Shown here in pieces: positions 17,914-27,430 of a stretch of 64,000 nt of DNA; positions within the stretch are counted from its first letter, which is position 1; each line of letters begins with the position of its first letter. Below the pieces are notes generated by a model. It did not search any database. It saw nothing but the letters and a program-made list of their open reading frames with translations, and was not told where the DNA came from. The position numbers and the translations under genes are program-made. This stretch comes from Acidovorax sp. sic0104 (GTDB taxonomy: Bacteria > Pseudomonadota > Gammaproteobacteria > Burkholderiales > Burkholderiaceae_C), in NCBI RefSeq assembly GCF_019219095.1, contig NZ_JAHUWH010000008.1:176565-240564 (forward strand). Reading direction: 5' to 3'.

Positions 17914-19578
17914 ATGAAAACCCCCTCCGCCCAGCCCGACCATTTCGTGCACGACCGCCTGCCTCCGCCCGAGGCCTGGCCGGCCCTGCACTACGACCTG
18001 GATGAACAGCAGATCGCAGACCAGGCCAACCTGGTGCAGGCACTGTTCGAGCAGGCCGAGCGCGCCGGCCATATCGACCGCCCCCTGTTGCGCGGCCCGC
18101 ACCGCACATACACCTACCGCGACGCCTGGACCGAGGCGGCGCGCATCGCCGAAGTGCTCACGCAGGACCACGGCCTTGTGCCCGGCAACCGCGTGCTGCT
18201 GCGCGGCGGAAACACCGTGGAGATGGCGCTGGCCTGGCTGGGCACGGTGTACGCTGGCCTGATCGCGGTGGCCACCATGCCGCTGCTGCGCGCGGGCGAG
18301 CTGGCCAGCATCATCGAACGCGCACAGCCCACGCTGGCGCTGTGCGACGGCCGGCTGCTGGCGGAGCTGCAGGCTGCGCAGACACAGCAACCGGTGCTGG
18401 CCGCCATCGTACCGTTCCACACCGCACCCGATGCGGCCGACCTGATCCAGCGCGCCCAGGCCAAGCCGGGCACCACGCCGCCCTGCCCCACCTCGGCGGA
18501 CGACATCGCCCTCATGGCTTTTACCTCCGGCACCACCGGCGCTCCCAAGGCCGCCGTGCACACCCACCGCGACGTGCTCGCCGCCTGCGAGGCCTGGCCG
18601 CGCCATGTGCTGCGCGCCACGCCCGACGACATCGTGGCCGGCTCGCCGCCCCTGGCCTTCACCTTCGGCCTGGGCGGCTTGCTCGTGTTCCCCATGTGGG
18701 CCGGGGCCAGCGTGTACTTCCCCGACCTGCCCTACACCCCCGAGACCATGGTCACCCTCATGCGCGACGCGGGCGTCACCATCTGCTACACCGCGCCCAC
18801 GTTCTACCGGCAGATGGCGCCATTCGCCAGGCAGATCGGCCTGCCGCAGCTGCGCATCAGCGTGAGCGCAGGCGAAGGCCTGCCGGACGCCACGCGCCAG
18901 CTGTGGAAGGACGCCACCGGCATCGACATGACGGACGGCATCGGCGCCACGGAGATGTTCCATATCTTTGTCTCGTCGGCCGGCGGCGAGAGCCGGCGCG
19001 GCGCCATCGGCAAGGTTGTGCCCGGCTACACCGCCAAGGTGGTGGACGACGATGGCAACGAGGTGCCGCACGGCACCGTGGGCAAACTGGCGGTGATCGG
19101 CCCCACGGGCTGCAAATACCTCGACGACCCGCGCCAGGCCAAGTACGTGAAGGACGGCTGGAACTACCCGGGCGACGCCTTCACGCAGGACGCCGACGGC
19201 TACTTCTTCTACCAGGCGCGCGACGACGACATGATCATCACCGCCGGCTACAACGTGGGCGGTCCGGAGGTGGAAGACGCCTTGCTTCGCCACCCCGCCG
19301 TGGCCGAGTGCGGCGTGATCGGCGTTCCCGACGAAGAGCGCGGCATGGTGGTCAAGGCCATCTGCGTGCTCAAGCCGGGCCATGCAGCCGACGCGGCCAT
19401 GGTCAAGACCTTGCAGGACCATGTGAAAGCCACCATCGCCCCGTTCAAATACCCGCGCGTGGTGGAGTTCGTGGCAGCGCTGCCGCGCACCGAGACCGGC
19501 AAGCTGCAGCGCTTCAAGCTGCGCCAGGGCGCGGCGTCCCCGAACCTATCTTCTTCCTCTACAAGAACAACACCATGA
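17914..19578 (+). CDS. abmG: 2-aminobenzoate (or benzoate)-type CoA ligase
   Basis: ANL-superfamily ligase of 554 aa that forms an aromatic acyl-CoA with ATP. The P-loop is MAFTSGTTGAPKAAVH (residues about 203-218), the A5 motif is DGIGATEMFHIFVSS, the A8 region is YFFYQARDDDMIITAGYNVG and the catalytic lysine motif is ALPRTETGKLQRF near the C-terminus. The IGATEMFHIF pattern is characteristic of benzoate- and 2-aminobenzoate-CoA ligases. It lies 4 nt after the dehydrogenase and overlaps ridA by ATGA. The gene context (fused monooxygenase/reductase) favours 2-aminobenzoate as substrate; salicylate or benzoate remain possible. Confidence 0.85.
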   Translation: MKTPSAQPDHFVHDRLPPPEAWPALHYDLDEQQIADQANLVQALFEQAERAGHIDRPLLRGPHRTYTYRDAWTEAARIAEVLTQDHGLVPGNRVLLRGGNTVEMALAWLGTVYAGLIAVATMPLLRAGELASIIERAQPTLALCDGRLLAELQAAQTQQPVLAAIVPFHTAPDAADLIQRAQAKPGTTPPCPTSADDIALMAFTSGTTGAPKAAVHTHRDVLAACEAWPRHVLRATPDDIVAGSPPLAFTFGLGGLLVFPMWAGASVYFPDLPYTPETMVTLMRDAGVTICYTAPTFYRQMAPFARQIGLPQLRISVSAGEGLPDATRQLWKDATGIDMTDGIGATEMFHIFVSSAGGESRRGAIGKVVPGYTAKVVDDDGNEVPHGTVGKLAVIGPTGCKYLDDPRQAKYVKDGWNYPGDAFTQDADGYFFYQARDDDMIITAGYNVGGPEVEDALLRHPAVAECGVIGVPDEERGMVVKAICVLKPGHAADAAMVKTLQDHVKATIAPFKYPRVVEFVAALPRTETGKLQRFKLRQGAASPNLSSSSTRTTP

Positions 19579-19985
19579 CGATGACGAACACGATCCTGCA
19601 GCCCGAGGGCTGGGTGGCGCCCAAGGGCTATGCCAACGGCGTCGCGGCGCGCGGCACGATGGTCTTCACCGGCGGGCAGATCGGCTGGAACGCGCAGCAG
19701 CAGTTCGAGAGCGACGACTTCATCGACCAGACGAAGCAGACGCTGCTGAACGTGCGCGCAGTGCTGCAAGCCGGCGGCGCGGGCCCCGAGCACCTGGTGC
19801 GGCTGACCTGGTATGTGCTGGACCGCAAGGAGTACAACGCGCGGCTCAAGGAGCTGGGGGCGGTGTACCGGGAGGTGCTGGGCAAGAATTTTCCGGCGAT
19901 GGCGTGTGTGCAGGTAGCCGGGTTGATGGAAGAGCGGGCTAAGGTGGAGATCGAGGCGACGGCGGTGGTGCCGGATGGGGTGTGA
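19575..19985 (+). CDS. RidA/YjgF family protein (enamine/imine deaminase-like)
   Basis: Trimeric RidA-fold protein of 136 aa. The N-terminus has LQPEGWVAPKGYANGVAARG, followed by VFTGGQIGWN, and the C-terminal region has ACVQVAGLMEERAKVEIEATAV. RidA proteins hydrolyse reactive imines or enamines. A dearomatised amino-substituted CoA intermediate would be a logical target, and RidA-like genes accompany known 2-aminobenzoate-CoA clusters. The ATG overlaps the ligase stop. It is the last gene of the operon and converges on the DUF445 gene. Confidence 0.85.
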   Translation: MTMTNTILQPEGWVAPKGYANGVAARGTMVFTGGQIGWNAQQQFESDDFIDQTKQTLLNVRAVLQAGGAGPEHLVRLTWYVLDRKEYNARLKELGAVYREVLGKNFPAMACVQVAGLMEERAKVEIEATAVVPDGV

Positions 19986-20219
19986 CGCAGCGCGTCGTGG
20001 TCGGATCGGATGGTGCGGCCCGAAACCCGGGCGCCTCACCCTCGCCCGTGCGGGCTGAGCTCGCCGAAACCGGGGCGCGCTCCCCGGCTCCCGACCGTCA
20101 ATCAGACATGCCGCATCCATCAGAGAACGAGCCAGCCCAGGTTTGTGCAAGCGCAACCCGAACGCACAGTGGTTGCGCACCGGTGCCAAAGGGTTCAACC
20201 GGAACGTGAACCACCCCGC

Positions 20220-21539
20220 TCAACCACCTCCTGCCGCCCGCCAGATTCCCCCCGCGTGCGAGACCACGAACAGTACCAACCCGATCAACCCACCCACCAC
20301 AGTGCCATTGATGCGGATGTACTGCAGATCCTTGCCGATGTTCTGCTCGATTAGCTGCGTCATCTCTTCGGTATCCCACCGCCGCACCGTGTCCTCGATA
20401 TGCTGCGCCACGAACTGCGACACGTCGGGCGCCAGACCCTGCACCCAGTGCTCCAGCCGGTCGTTCAGCGACTGCCGCAGCGCGGCATCGCCCGCGAGCG
20501 ACTGGCCCAGCCACTGGCCCAGGTTGCGCACCTGCCGCGCCACGACCGAATCGGCGTCCAGCAGGTCGCGCTGCAGGGCACCGCGCAGGTCCTGCCACAG
20601 TGTCTGCACATAACCCGCCACGGTGGCGTCGGTCTGCAGCCAGGTGCGGATCTCCTCGCCCTTGCGCACCCAGTCGGGGTCGCTGCGCAGGCGCTCGATG
20701 AACCGCTGCACCGCCGCATCGAACTGCGCGCGCAGGGCATGCTGCGGGTTGTCGGCGACGTCGGCCATCACGCTCTCCAGTGCGCGGGCCAGCAGGGCCG
20801 AGCCCTTGTCGCCCAGCCAGTCGCTGGGCAACAGCTTTTCAGTGCGCGGGTGGTCCTTCTTGAGCCACAGCACGATGCTCTGGGCCACCCAGGCGCGGGT
20901 TTCCTCGTTGTGCAGCAGCTCGATGAGTTTCTCCAGCACGTCGTCCAGCAGCGCCTGATGGCGGCCGTTGTGCGTGAGGGTGTCGAGCACCGCCGCCAGC
21001 GCGCGCGACATGTCGACCTGCCCGATCAACGCGCGCGCCGCCTTCTGAATAAAGCGCTCCACCTGCGCGTCCTGCACCGTCTCCAGCGCGGCCGATGCCA
21101 GGCGCGTGGCCTGGTGCCCCAGCAGCGCGGCGTTGCCGGGTGACGTGAGCCACTGTGCCAGCCTATCGGCAGGGTCGTGCCGGCGGATCAGCGCCACGAG
21201 CGAGGGCACATCCAGGAATTTGTCGCGCACAAAGGTGGCCAGGTTGCGGCCGATGCGCGCCTGGTTGCGCGCGATGACCGCCGTGTGCGGAATGGGCAGG
21301 CCCAGCGGGCGGCGGAACAGCGCCACCACCGCGAACCAGTCGGCCAGCGCGCCCACCATGGCGGCCTCGGCCATGGCCTTGATGCCGTTGAGCCACAGGC
21401 CGCGCTCGACCACGCTGGTCGCCACGAACACGGCGGTGACCAGCAGCAACAGGGCGAGGGCCTGCCGCTTGGCGCGCCGCAGGGCGCGCGCCGGGTCTTC
21501 GGTGGCGTCTGAAGAAGGGGGCAGCGGACTGCTGTTCAT
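20220..21539 (-). CDS. DUF445 domain-containing membrane protein
   Basis: Protein of 439 aa with one hydrophobic segment near residues 28-50 (ALALLLLVTAVFVATSVVE), then a long soluble helical region. It has the DUF445 pattern KAMAEAAMVGALADWFAVVALFRRPLGLPIPHTAVI and RNLATFVRDKFL, and a C-terminal transmembrane helix GTVVGGLIGLVLFVVSHAGG. The two-anchor layout matches the YjiN family. The function is unknown, possibly envelope-related. The ATG at 21539 starts MNSSPLPP. Confidence 0.82.
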   Translation of the reverse strand: MNSSPLPPSSDATEDPARALRRAKRQALALLLLVTAVFVATSVVERGLWLNGIKAMAEAAMVGALADWFAVVALFRRPLGLPIPHTAVIARNQARIGRNLATFVRDKFLDVPSLVALIRRHDPADRLAQWLTSPGNAALLGHQATRLASAALETVQDAQVERFIQKAARALIGQVDMSRALAAVLDTLTHNGRHQALLDDVLEKLIELLHNEETRAWVAQSIVLWLKKDHPRTEKLLPSDWLGDKGSALLARALESVMADVADNPQHALRAQFDAAVQRFIERLRSDPDWVRKGEEIRTWLQTDATVAGYVQTLWQDLRGALQRDLLDADSVVARQVRNLGQWLGQSLAGDAALRQSLNDRLEHWVQGLAPDVSQFVAQHIEDTVRRWDTEEMTQLIEQNIGKDLQYIRINGTVVGGLIGLVLFVVSHAGGIWRAAGGG

Positions 21540-21593
21540 GCCTACAAGGCGCGCGCGGGCACAACGATGCCCTGCGCCACGCCACAACGCAGG

Positions 21594-22733
21594 TCAGGGC
21601 GCGGCTGCAATCTGGTCCAGCGCCTTCGACAAATGGCCCACGGTACGGTCCACGTTGTGCCACTTCTCGAGGCCAAACAGGCCGATGCGGAAGGTCTTGA
21701 AGTCCGGGCCTTCGTCGCACTGCAGCGGCACGCCGGCAGCCGTCTGCAGGCCCACCTCCATGAACTTCTTGCCGTTCTGGATGCCGGGGTCGGTGGTGTA
21801 GCTCACGACCACGCCGGGGGCCTTGAAGCCCTCGGCCGCCACGCTGGGGAACCCGCGCGACTCGAGCAGCGCGCGCACCTTGGCGCCCAGCTCGATCTGC
21901 TCGTCGCGCACCTTTGCAAAGCCGTAGGCGCGCGTCTCGGCCATCACTTCGGACAGGCGCACCAGCGCGTCGGTGGGCATGGTGGTGTGGTACGCGTGCT
22001 GGCCCTTTTCGTAACCTTCGGCGATCTGCATCCACTTCTTCAAGTCGCACGAGAAGCTGCTGCTCGTGGTGCCGTCGATCGCCTGGCGCGCGCGTTCACT
22101 CAGCATCACCATGGCACAACAGGGCGAGCCGCTCCAGCCCTTTTGCGGCGCGCTGATCAGCACGTCCACGCCCGTGGCCTGCATGTCCACCCACATGGCT
22201 CCGGACGCCACGCAGTCCAGCACGAACAGCGCGCCCACATCGTGGGCCGCAGCCGTCACGGTGCGGATGTAGTCGTCGGACAGGATGATGCCGCTGGCCG
22301 TCTCCACATGGGGGGCGAACACCACCTTGGGCTTTTCGGCGCGGATGGTGGCCGCGACTTCGTCGGCCGGGCACGGTGCCCAGGGAGCCTGTGGGCCGCT
22401 GCCCTGGGGGCGTGCCTTGCACACCACCGAGCCACCGCCCAGGCCCTTGTCGGCGTCGAAGATCTGCGTCCAGCGGTAGCTGAACCAGCCGTTGCGCACG
22501 ATGAGCACCTTCTCGCGGTTGGCGAACTGGCGGGCCACGGCCTCCATGCCGAAGGTGCCGCTGCCGGGCACCAGCACGGCAGTGTGGGCGTGGTAGACCT
22601 CTTTCAGCGTGCCCAGAATGTCCTGCACCACGCCGGCAAAGCGCTTGGACATGTGGTTGAGCGCGCGGTCGGTGTAGACCACCGAAAACTCAAGCAAACC
22701 ATCAGGGTCGATATCGGGCAAAAGGCCGGGCAT
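21594..22733 (-). CDS. class V aminotransferase (alanine/serine-glyoxylate aminotransferase-like)
   Basis: PLP enzyme of 379 aa. VLVPGSGTFGMEAVARQF is the N-terminal PLP-phosphate region, VLDCVASGAMWVDMQATGVDVLISAPQKGWSGSP contains the aspartate and the Schiff-base lysine (in PQKGW), and YHTTMPTDALVRL follows. The ATG at 22733 has a GGAGAGA site; a TTG two codons upstream is in frame but less likely. It is transcribed with, or just downstream of, the acyl-CoA carboxylase gene (39-nt gap). Confidence 0.87.
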   Translation of the reverse strand: MPGLLPDIDPDGLLEFSVVYTDRALNHMSKRFAGVVQDILGTLKEVYHAHTAVLVPGSGTFGMEAVARQFANREKVLIVRNGWFSYRWTQIFDADKGLGGGSVVCKARPQGSGPQAPWAPCPADEVAATIRAEKPKVVFAPHVETASGIILSDDYIRTVTAAAHDVGALFVLDCVASGAMWVDMQATGVDVLISAPQKGWSGSPCCAMVMLSERARQAIDGTTSSSFSCDLKKWMQIAEGYEKGQHAYHTTMPTDALVRLSEVMAETRAYGFAKVRDEQIELGAKVRALLESRGFPSVAAEGFKAPGVVVSYTTDPGIQNGKKFMEVGLQTAAGVPLQCDEGPDFKTFRIGLFGLEKWHNVDRTVGHLSKALDQIAAAP

Positions 22734-22772
22734 GGGCAATCTCTCCGTTGAACAAATCAGCGGGCCAGCTTA

Positions 22773-25700
22773 TCACCACGTATCCACAAACCGCTGCCCC
22801 AGCGGCGCCACCTTGGCAGACGCCAGCCCGCGCGCCAGCCACGCGCGGGTATCGGCCGGGTCGATCACCGCATCGATCTCCAGCGTGGCTGCCATGTGCA
22901 GCGCCTCGCCGTTGGCGTACGACCTGGCCAGCAGCTTGGCGAACAGCGCATCGCGCTCCGAGCCTTCGGGCAGCGCTTCCAGTTCCTTGCGAAAGCCCAG
23001 GCGCACTGCGCCCTCGAGCCCCATGGCGCCGAACTCGCCCGTGGGCCAGGCCACGGTGAACACGGGTGCGTGGAAGCCCCCGGCCGTCATGCCCATGGCG
23101 CCCAGGCCGTAGCCCTTGCGCAGCACCACGCTGAAGGTGGGCACGCGCAGGCTGGCGGCGGTGACGAACAGGCGGCTTACGTGGCGCACCTGGGCCGTGG
23201 CTTCGACCTCGGGACCGACCATGAAGCCGGGCGTGTCCACCAGGCTCACGATGGCCAGGCCGTGCGCGTTGCACAGTTGCATGAAGCGCGCGCCCTTGTC
23301 GGCCGCGTCGGCGTCGATGGCGCCGCCCAGGTGTTGCGGGTTGTTGGCCAGGATGCCCACGGGGCGGCCTTCGATGCGCGCCAATGCGGTGTGGATGCCT
23401 GCGCCAAAGCCGGTGCGCAGCAGCAGCAAGCTGCCGTCGTCCACCAGCCCGCTCATCGCCGTGCGGGTGTCGTACACACGCAGGCGGTTCTCGGGCACCA
23501 CGGCCCGCAGCAGGCGCTGATCGGGCGCGGACCATTGCGATGTGCGGCCCTGGAAGAACGACAGGTAGTGGCGCGCTGCCTGCACCGCCCCGGCCTCGTC
23601 GTCGACCAGCACGTCGATCACGCCGTTGGCATGCTGCACGCGGCTCGGGCCGATCTGCTCGGGCTTGAACACACCCAGGCCGCCGCCTTCGATCATGGCC
23701 GGGCCGCCCATGCCGATGTTGCTGGCGCGGGTGGCAATGATCACGTCGCTGCAGCCCAGCAGGGCGGCGTTGCCTGCAAAACAGCGCCCCGCCGCGATGC
23801 CGATGACCGGCACCTGGCCTGACAGAGCGGCGTAGCTGGCGAAGGTGTGCACATGCAGCCCCGCCACGATGGGCATGTCGGTATCCCCCGGGCGGCCGCC
23901 GCCGCCCTCGGCAAACAGCACCACCGGCAGCTTCTGCGCCAGGGCAATGCCCAGCATGCGGTCGGTCTTGGCATGGTTGCGTGCGCCCTGGGTGCCTGCG
24001 AGCACGGTGGCGTCGTAGGACATGACCACGGCGCGGGATTTCTCATCGCCAAACAGTGCGCCGTTGATGCCGCCGATGCCCGTGACCATGCCGTCGGCGG
24101 GGGTGTTGGCAATCAGGTCTTCCTTGCTGCGGCGGCGCGCCTGCGCGGCAATGGCGAGCGCGCCGTATTCAATGAAGCTGCCGTCGTCGCACAGGTCGGC
24201 GATGTTTTCGCGCGCGGAGCGGCCGCCTTGGGCGTGGCGCTTGTCCATCGCCTCGGGGCGCGCGGCATCGAGCGTGAAGGCGTGGCGGTCGATCACGCGC
24301 TGCAGGTCGGCGCGGATGTGGTCGGGGTCGAGCGCGGCGCTGCCCTGCACCTCCACAGCCGCCGCATCTGCGACGGCCTCCAGCACCAGCAGCGGCTGCC
24401 CCTGCGCCAGGTAGCCGCCCGCCACGGCCAGCAGCGCACCCACGCGGCCTGCATGCGGGGCCAGCAGCACGTGTTCCATCTTCATGGCCTCGAGCACGGC
24501 CAGCTCGGCACCTGCGGCGACCACGTCGCCCTGGGCCACGCTGAGCTGCACCAGGCGTGCAGGCATGGGAGCCAGCACCGCGCCTGGCGGTGCGAGCGTG
24601 GGTGCGAGAGCGGACGCAGTGTTTGTAGTGTCTTTCAGGCCGCCACCGCTTGTTGGACGAGCGCTAACAGCTATGTTTTTAGTAGCATCCAGCAACGCAG
24701 GCAGCACCGATTCGAGCCAGCGGGTGTGCACCTGCTGGCTCTCCATCTCGGGCCGCGCGGCCAGGGCCTGCAGCAGCGCCAGGTTGGTGGCCACGCCATT
24801 GATGCGGCACTCGGCCAGCGCACGCTGCGAGCGGCGCAGTGCGTCGGCAAAACGTGGGCTGCGCGTGTGCACGATGAGCTTGGCCAGCAGCGTGTCGTAG
24901 TGCGGCGAGGGCGCGGCCCCTGCCACACCGTGTGTGTCCACACGCACGCCCGGGCCCGTGGGCAGGTCGAAGCGGCTGAGCATGCCGCTGCCGGGGGTGG
25001 CGTTGCCCTGTGCATCCAGCGTCTCGGCATTGATGCGCCACTGCACGGCAAATCCCTGGGCGGGCGGCGGCGCGGCGGGGTTCAGGCCGATGTCCTGCAG
25101 CGTGCGGCCCGCCGCCAGCGCGATCTGGGCCTGCACCAGGTCCACGCCGGTGACCTCTTCGGTGATGGTGTGCTCCACCTGCAGGCGCGGGTTGCATTCG
25201 ATGAACACAAAAGGCAGGTCGGCACTGGCCAGGTCCACCAAGAACTCGAAGGTGCCCAGGCCCTGGTAGTCCACGGCGCGCGCCATGGACAGCGCGGCCG
25301 TGGTGATGCGCTCGCGCAATGCGCCCGGCAGCGAGGGGCTGGGCGCGATCTCCACCATTTTCTGAAAGCGCCGCTGCAGTGTGCATTCGCGCTCGCCCAG
25401 GGCCATCACCTCGCGCCCGTCGCCCAGCACCTGCACCTCGATATGGCGTGCGTTGGACATCAGGCGCTCCACGTACACACCGCCCACCCCAAACGCGGCC
25501 TGCGCCTCGCTGCGGCAGCGCGCATAGGCAGATGGCAAGTCCTCGGCCGACGCCACCGCGCGCATGCCGCGCCCTCCGCCGCCGCCGATGGCCTTGATGA
25601 CGATGCCTGCAGTCGCGTGCTGCGCGAAGAAGGCCTGCGCCTCGCCGAGCGTCACCGCTGCCTGCGTGCCGGGCATCAGCGGCACGCCCTGCTGCTGCGC

Positions 25701-26078
25701 CAGCGCACGCGCCCTCGCCTTGTCGCCAAACAGCGCCAACTGCTCAGGCGTGGGGCCGATGAAGCGCAGCCCGGCCTCGGCGCAGGCGCGGGCGAAGTCA
25801 GCGCGCTCGCTCAGGAAACCGTAGCCCGGGTGCACGGCATCGCAGCCCTGCGCCTTGGCCATGGCAATGAGGCGCGCGCCGTCCAGGTACGCCGCCGGTC
25901 CTGCAGCGCCCAATGCCACGGCGGTGCCGGCCGCCTGCACGTGGGGACTGGCGGCATCGTCGTCTGCGAACACGGCCACGCTGGGCAGCCCCAGGTCGTG
26001 CAGGGCGCGCACTGTGCGCAGCGCGATCTCGCCACGGTTGGCAACCAGGACTTTGGTGAACAGGGGGCAGTCGGTCAT
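22773..26078 (-). CDS. single-chain biotin-dependent acyl-CoA carboxylase (BC-BCCP-CT fusion)
   Basis: Protein of 1101 aa with all three activities in one chain. The biotin carboxylase spans residues 1 to about 450 (KVLVANRGEIALR at the N-terminus; ATP-grasp IKAIGGGGGRGMRAV; FIECNPRLQVEHTITEEVTG). The biotinyl domain has EAMKMEHVLLAPHAG, with the biotinylated lysine at about K533. The carboxyltransferase covers about 600-1101 (GINGALFGDEKSRAVVMSYD; GRCFAGNAALLG; TPGFMVGPEVE). This arrangement resembles the homomeric long-chain acyl-CoA carboxylases rather than multi-subunit ACC or PCC. The acyl substrate is unknown. A family P repeat forms the linker between BC and BCCP. Confidence 0.88.
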   Translation of the reverse strand: MTDCPLFTKVLVANRGEIALRTVRALHDLGLPSVAVFADDDAASPHVQAAGTAVALGAAGPAAYLDGARLIAMAKAQGCDAVHPGYGFLSERADFARACAEAGLRFIGPTPEQLALFGDKARARALAQQQGVPLMPGTQAAVTLGEAQAFFAQHATAGIVIKAIGGGGGRGMRAVASAEDLPSAYARCRSEAQAAFGVGGVYVERLMSNARHIEVQVLGDGREVMALGERECTLQRRFQKMVEIAPSPSLPGALRERITTAALSMARAVDYQGLGTFEFLVDLASADLPFVFIECNPRLQVEHTITEEVTGVDLVQAQIALAAGRTLQDIGLNPAAPPPAQGFAVQWRINAETLDAQGNATPGSGMLSRFDLPTGPGVRVDTHGVAGAAPSPHYDTLLAKLIVHTRSPRFADALRRSQRALAECRINGVATNLALLQALAARPEMESQQVHTRWLESVLPALLDATKNIAVSARPTSGGGLKDTTNTASALAPTLAPPGAVLAPMPARLVQLSVAQGDVVAAGAELAVLEAMKMEHVLLAPHAGRVGALLAVAGGYLAQGQPLLVLEAVADAAAVEVQGSAALDPDHIRADLQRVIDRHAFTLDAARPEAMDKRHAQGGRSARENIADLCDDGSFIEYGALAIAAQARRRSKEDLIANTPADGMVTGIGGINGALFGDEKSRAVVMSYDATVLAGTQGARNHAKTDRMLGIALAQKLPVVLFAEGGGGRPGDTDMPIVAGLHVHTFASYAALSGQVPVIGIAAGRCFAGNAALLGCSDVIIATRASNIGMGGPAMIEGGGLGVFKPEQIGPSRVQHANGVIDVLVDDEAGAVQAARHYLSFFQGRTSQWSAPDQRLLRAVVPENRLRVYDTRTAMSGLVDDGSLLLLRTGFGAGIHTALARIEGRPVGILANNPQHLGGAIDADAADKGARFMQLCNAHGLAIVSLVDTPGFMVGPEVEATAQVRHVSRLFVTAASLRVPTFSVVLRKGYGLGAMGMTAGGFHAPVFTVAWPTGEFGAMGLEGAVRLGFRKELEALPEGSERDALFAKLLARSYANGEALHMAATLEIDAVIDPADTRAWLARGLASAKVAPLGQRFVDTW
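24629..24689 (-). repeat. family P short repeat, copy P5 (inside the carboxylase gene)
   Basis: On the minus strand it reads GATGCTACTAAAAACATAGC, then GTTAGCGCTCG, AAGCGG and GGCGGCC. It is read in frame as residues about 464-483 (ATKNIAVSARPTSGGGLK), exactly in the flexible linker between the biotin carboxylase and biotinyl domains. Confidence 0.75.
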
Positions 26079-26270
26079 GCAGGTGTCCCACACAGATGCT
26101 GAAGTTGCGGTGCATTCTGGCGGGCACCGGCAAGCGCAGCTGGCATGCAAGCGACAGCCCGGTGATCACCACGGCACTGCCGCCTTCGTTCAGAAATAAA
26201 CCCTGGATGCCACTGCACCCTTAGGCACCGCTACGATGCGCCTTTCCTTTTGTTTGCCCACAGGATGCCC

Positions 26271-27338
26271 ATGCCCGACTTTCGCAGCGACACCGTCACC
26301 CAGCCCACGCCCGCCATGCGCGAGGCCATGTTCAAGGCCCCGCTGGGTGACGATGTGTTCGCCGACGACCCGTCGGTGAACGCACTGCAGGAGCATGCGG
26401 CGCAGTTGCTGGGCTTCGAGGCCGCGCTGTTCGCGCCCTCGGGCACGCAGACCAACCTGATCGCGCTGTGGGGCCACTGCCAGCGCGGCGACGAGGCCAT
26501 CGTGGGCCAGAGCTGGCACACCTACCGCTGGGAGGCCGGCGGCATGGCGGTGCTGGGCTCCATCCAGCCTCAGCCGGTGGAGACGCAGCCCGATGGCACG
26601 CTGCGCATTGCCGACATCGCCGCCGCCATCAAGCCGGACGACCCGCACTTCGCGCGCACCCGCCTCGTGGTGCTGGAGAACACGACTGGCGGCCAGGTGC
26701 TGCCGCCCGCCTATATCGCCGAGGTGGCCCAGCTGGCACGCAGCCGGGGTCTGGCGATGCACCTGGACGGCGCGCGACTGTTCAACGCCGCAACGGCCAA
26801 CGCGGCGCGCCATGGCACCGATGTGTACGTGGAGGCGCGCTCGCTGTGCAGCCATTTCGATTCGGTGTCCCTGTGCCTGAGCAAAGGCCTCGGCGCCCCG
26901 GTCGGCTCGCTGGCGCTGGGCTCGCGCGACTTCATCCGACAGGCTCGCCGCACCCGCAAGATCCTGGGCGGCGGCATGCGCCAGGCCGGCGTGCTGGCCG
27001 CAGCAGGCCAATACGCGCTGGAGCACCACGTACGCCGCCTGGCCGACGACCACGCGAACCTGGCGCGGCTGGCCCAGGGGCTGAGCGATCTCAACCAGAG
27101 CCACCCGGTGCTGCAAGGCAAGATCACGGTCCACCCTTGGCAGACCAACATCCTCTTCACCGACCTGCATGCGGATGTGGCCCCGGCCTTCACCGCCTGG
27201 CTGGCCGAGAACGGCGTGCGGGTGACGAGCAGCCTGTACGGCGTCGCCACGCGCCTGCGCTGGGTGGCGCACCTGGACGTGAGCGAGTCGGACGTGACCG
27301 CTGCGCTGGACTGCGTGGCTCGCTTCACCGGCAGGTAA
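26271..27338 (+). CDS. ltaE: low-specificity L-threonine aldolase
   Basis: PLP fold-type I enzyme of 355 aa that cleaves L-threonine or allo-threonine to glycine and acetaldehyde. The hallmark N-terminus is MPDFRSDTVTQPTPAMREAM, followed by GDDVFADDPSVNALQE, LHLDGAR-type sequence (AMHLDGARLFNA) and the lysine motif SVSLCLSKGLGAPVGS. The ATG at 26271 has an AGGA at 5 nt; an ATG two codons earlier (26265) is also possible. Divergent from the carboxylase gene across about 190 nt. Confidence 0.9.
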   Translation: MPDFRSDTVTQPTPAMREAMFKAPLGDDVFADDPSVNALQEHAAQLLGFEAALFAPSGTQTNLIALWGHCQRGDEAIVGQSWHTYRWEAGGMAVLGSIQPQPVETQPDGTLRIADIAAAIKPDDPHFARTRLVVLENTTGGQVLPPAYIAEVAQLARSRGLAMHLDGARLFNAATANAARHGTDVYVEARSLCSHFDSVSLCLSKGLGAPVGSLALGSRDFIRQARRTRKILGGGMRQAGVLAAAGQYALEHHVRRLADDHANLARLAQGLSDLNQSHPVLQGKITVHPWQTNILFTDLHADVAPAFTAWLAENGVRVTSSLYGVATRLRWVAHLDVSESDVTAALDCVARFTGR

Positions 27339-27430
27339 GGCAGGAGCGGCGCCCCGAACGTGCGCCGTTGTCCCCACGGCGTTCAATACCCGCACGCTTC
27401 AAGCCAGTGACCGCCGCGCAAGGGCCGCCC

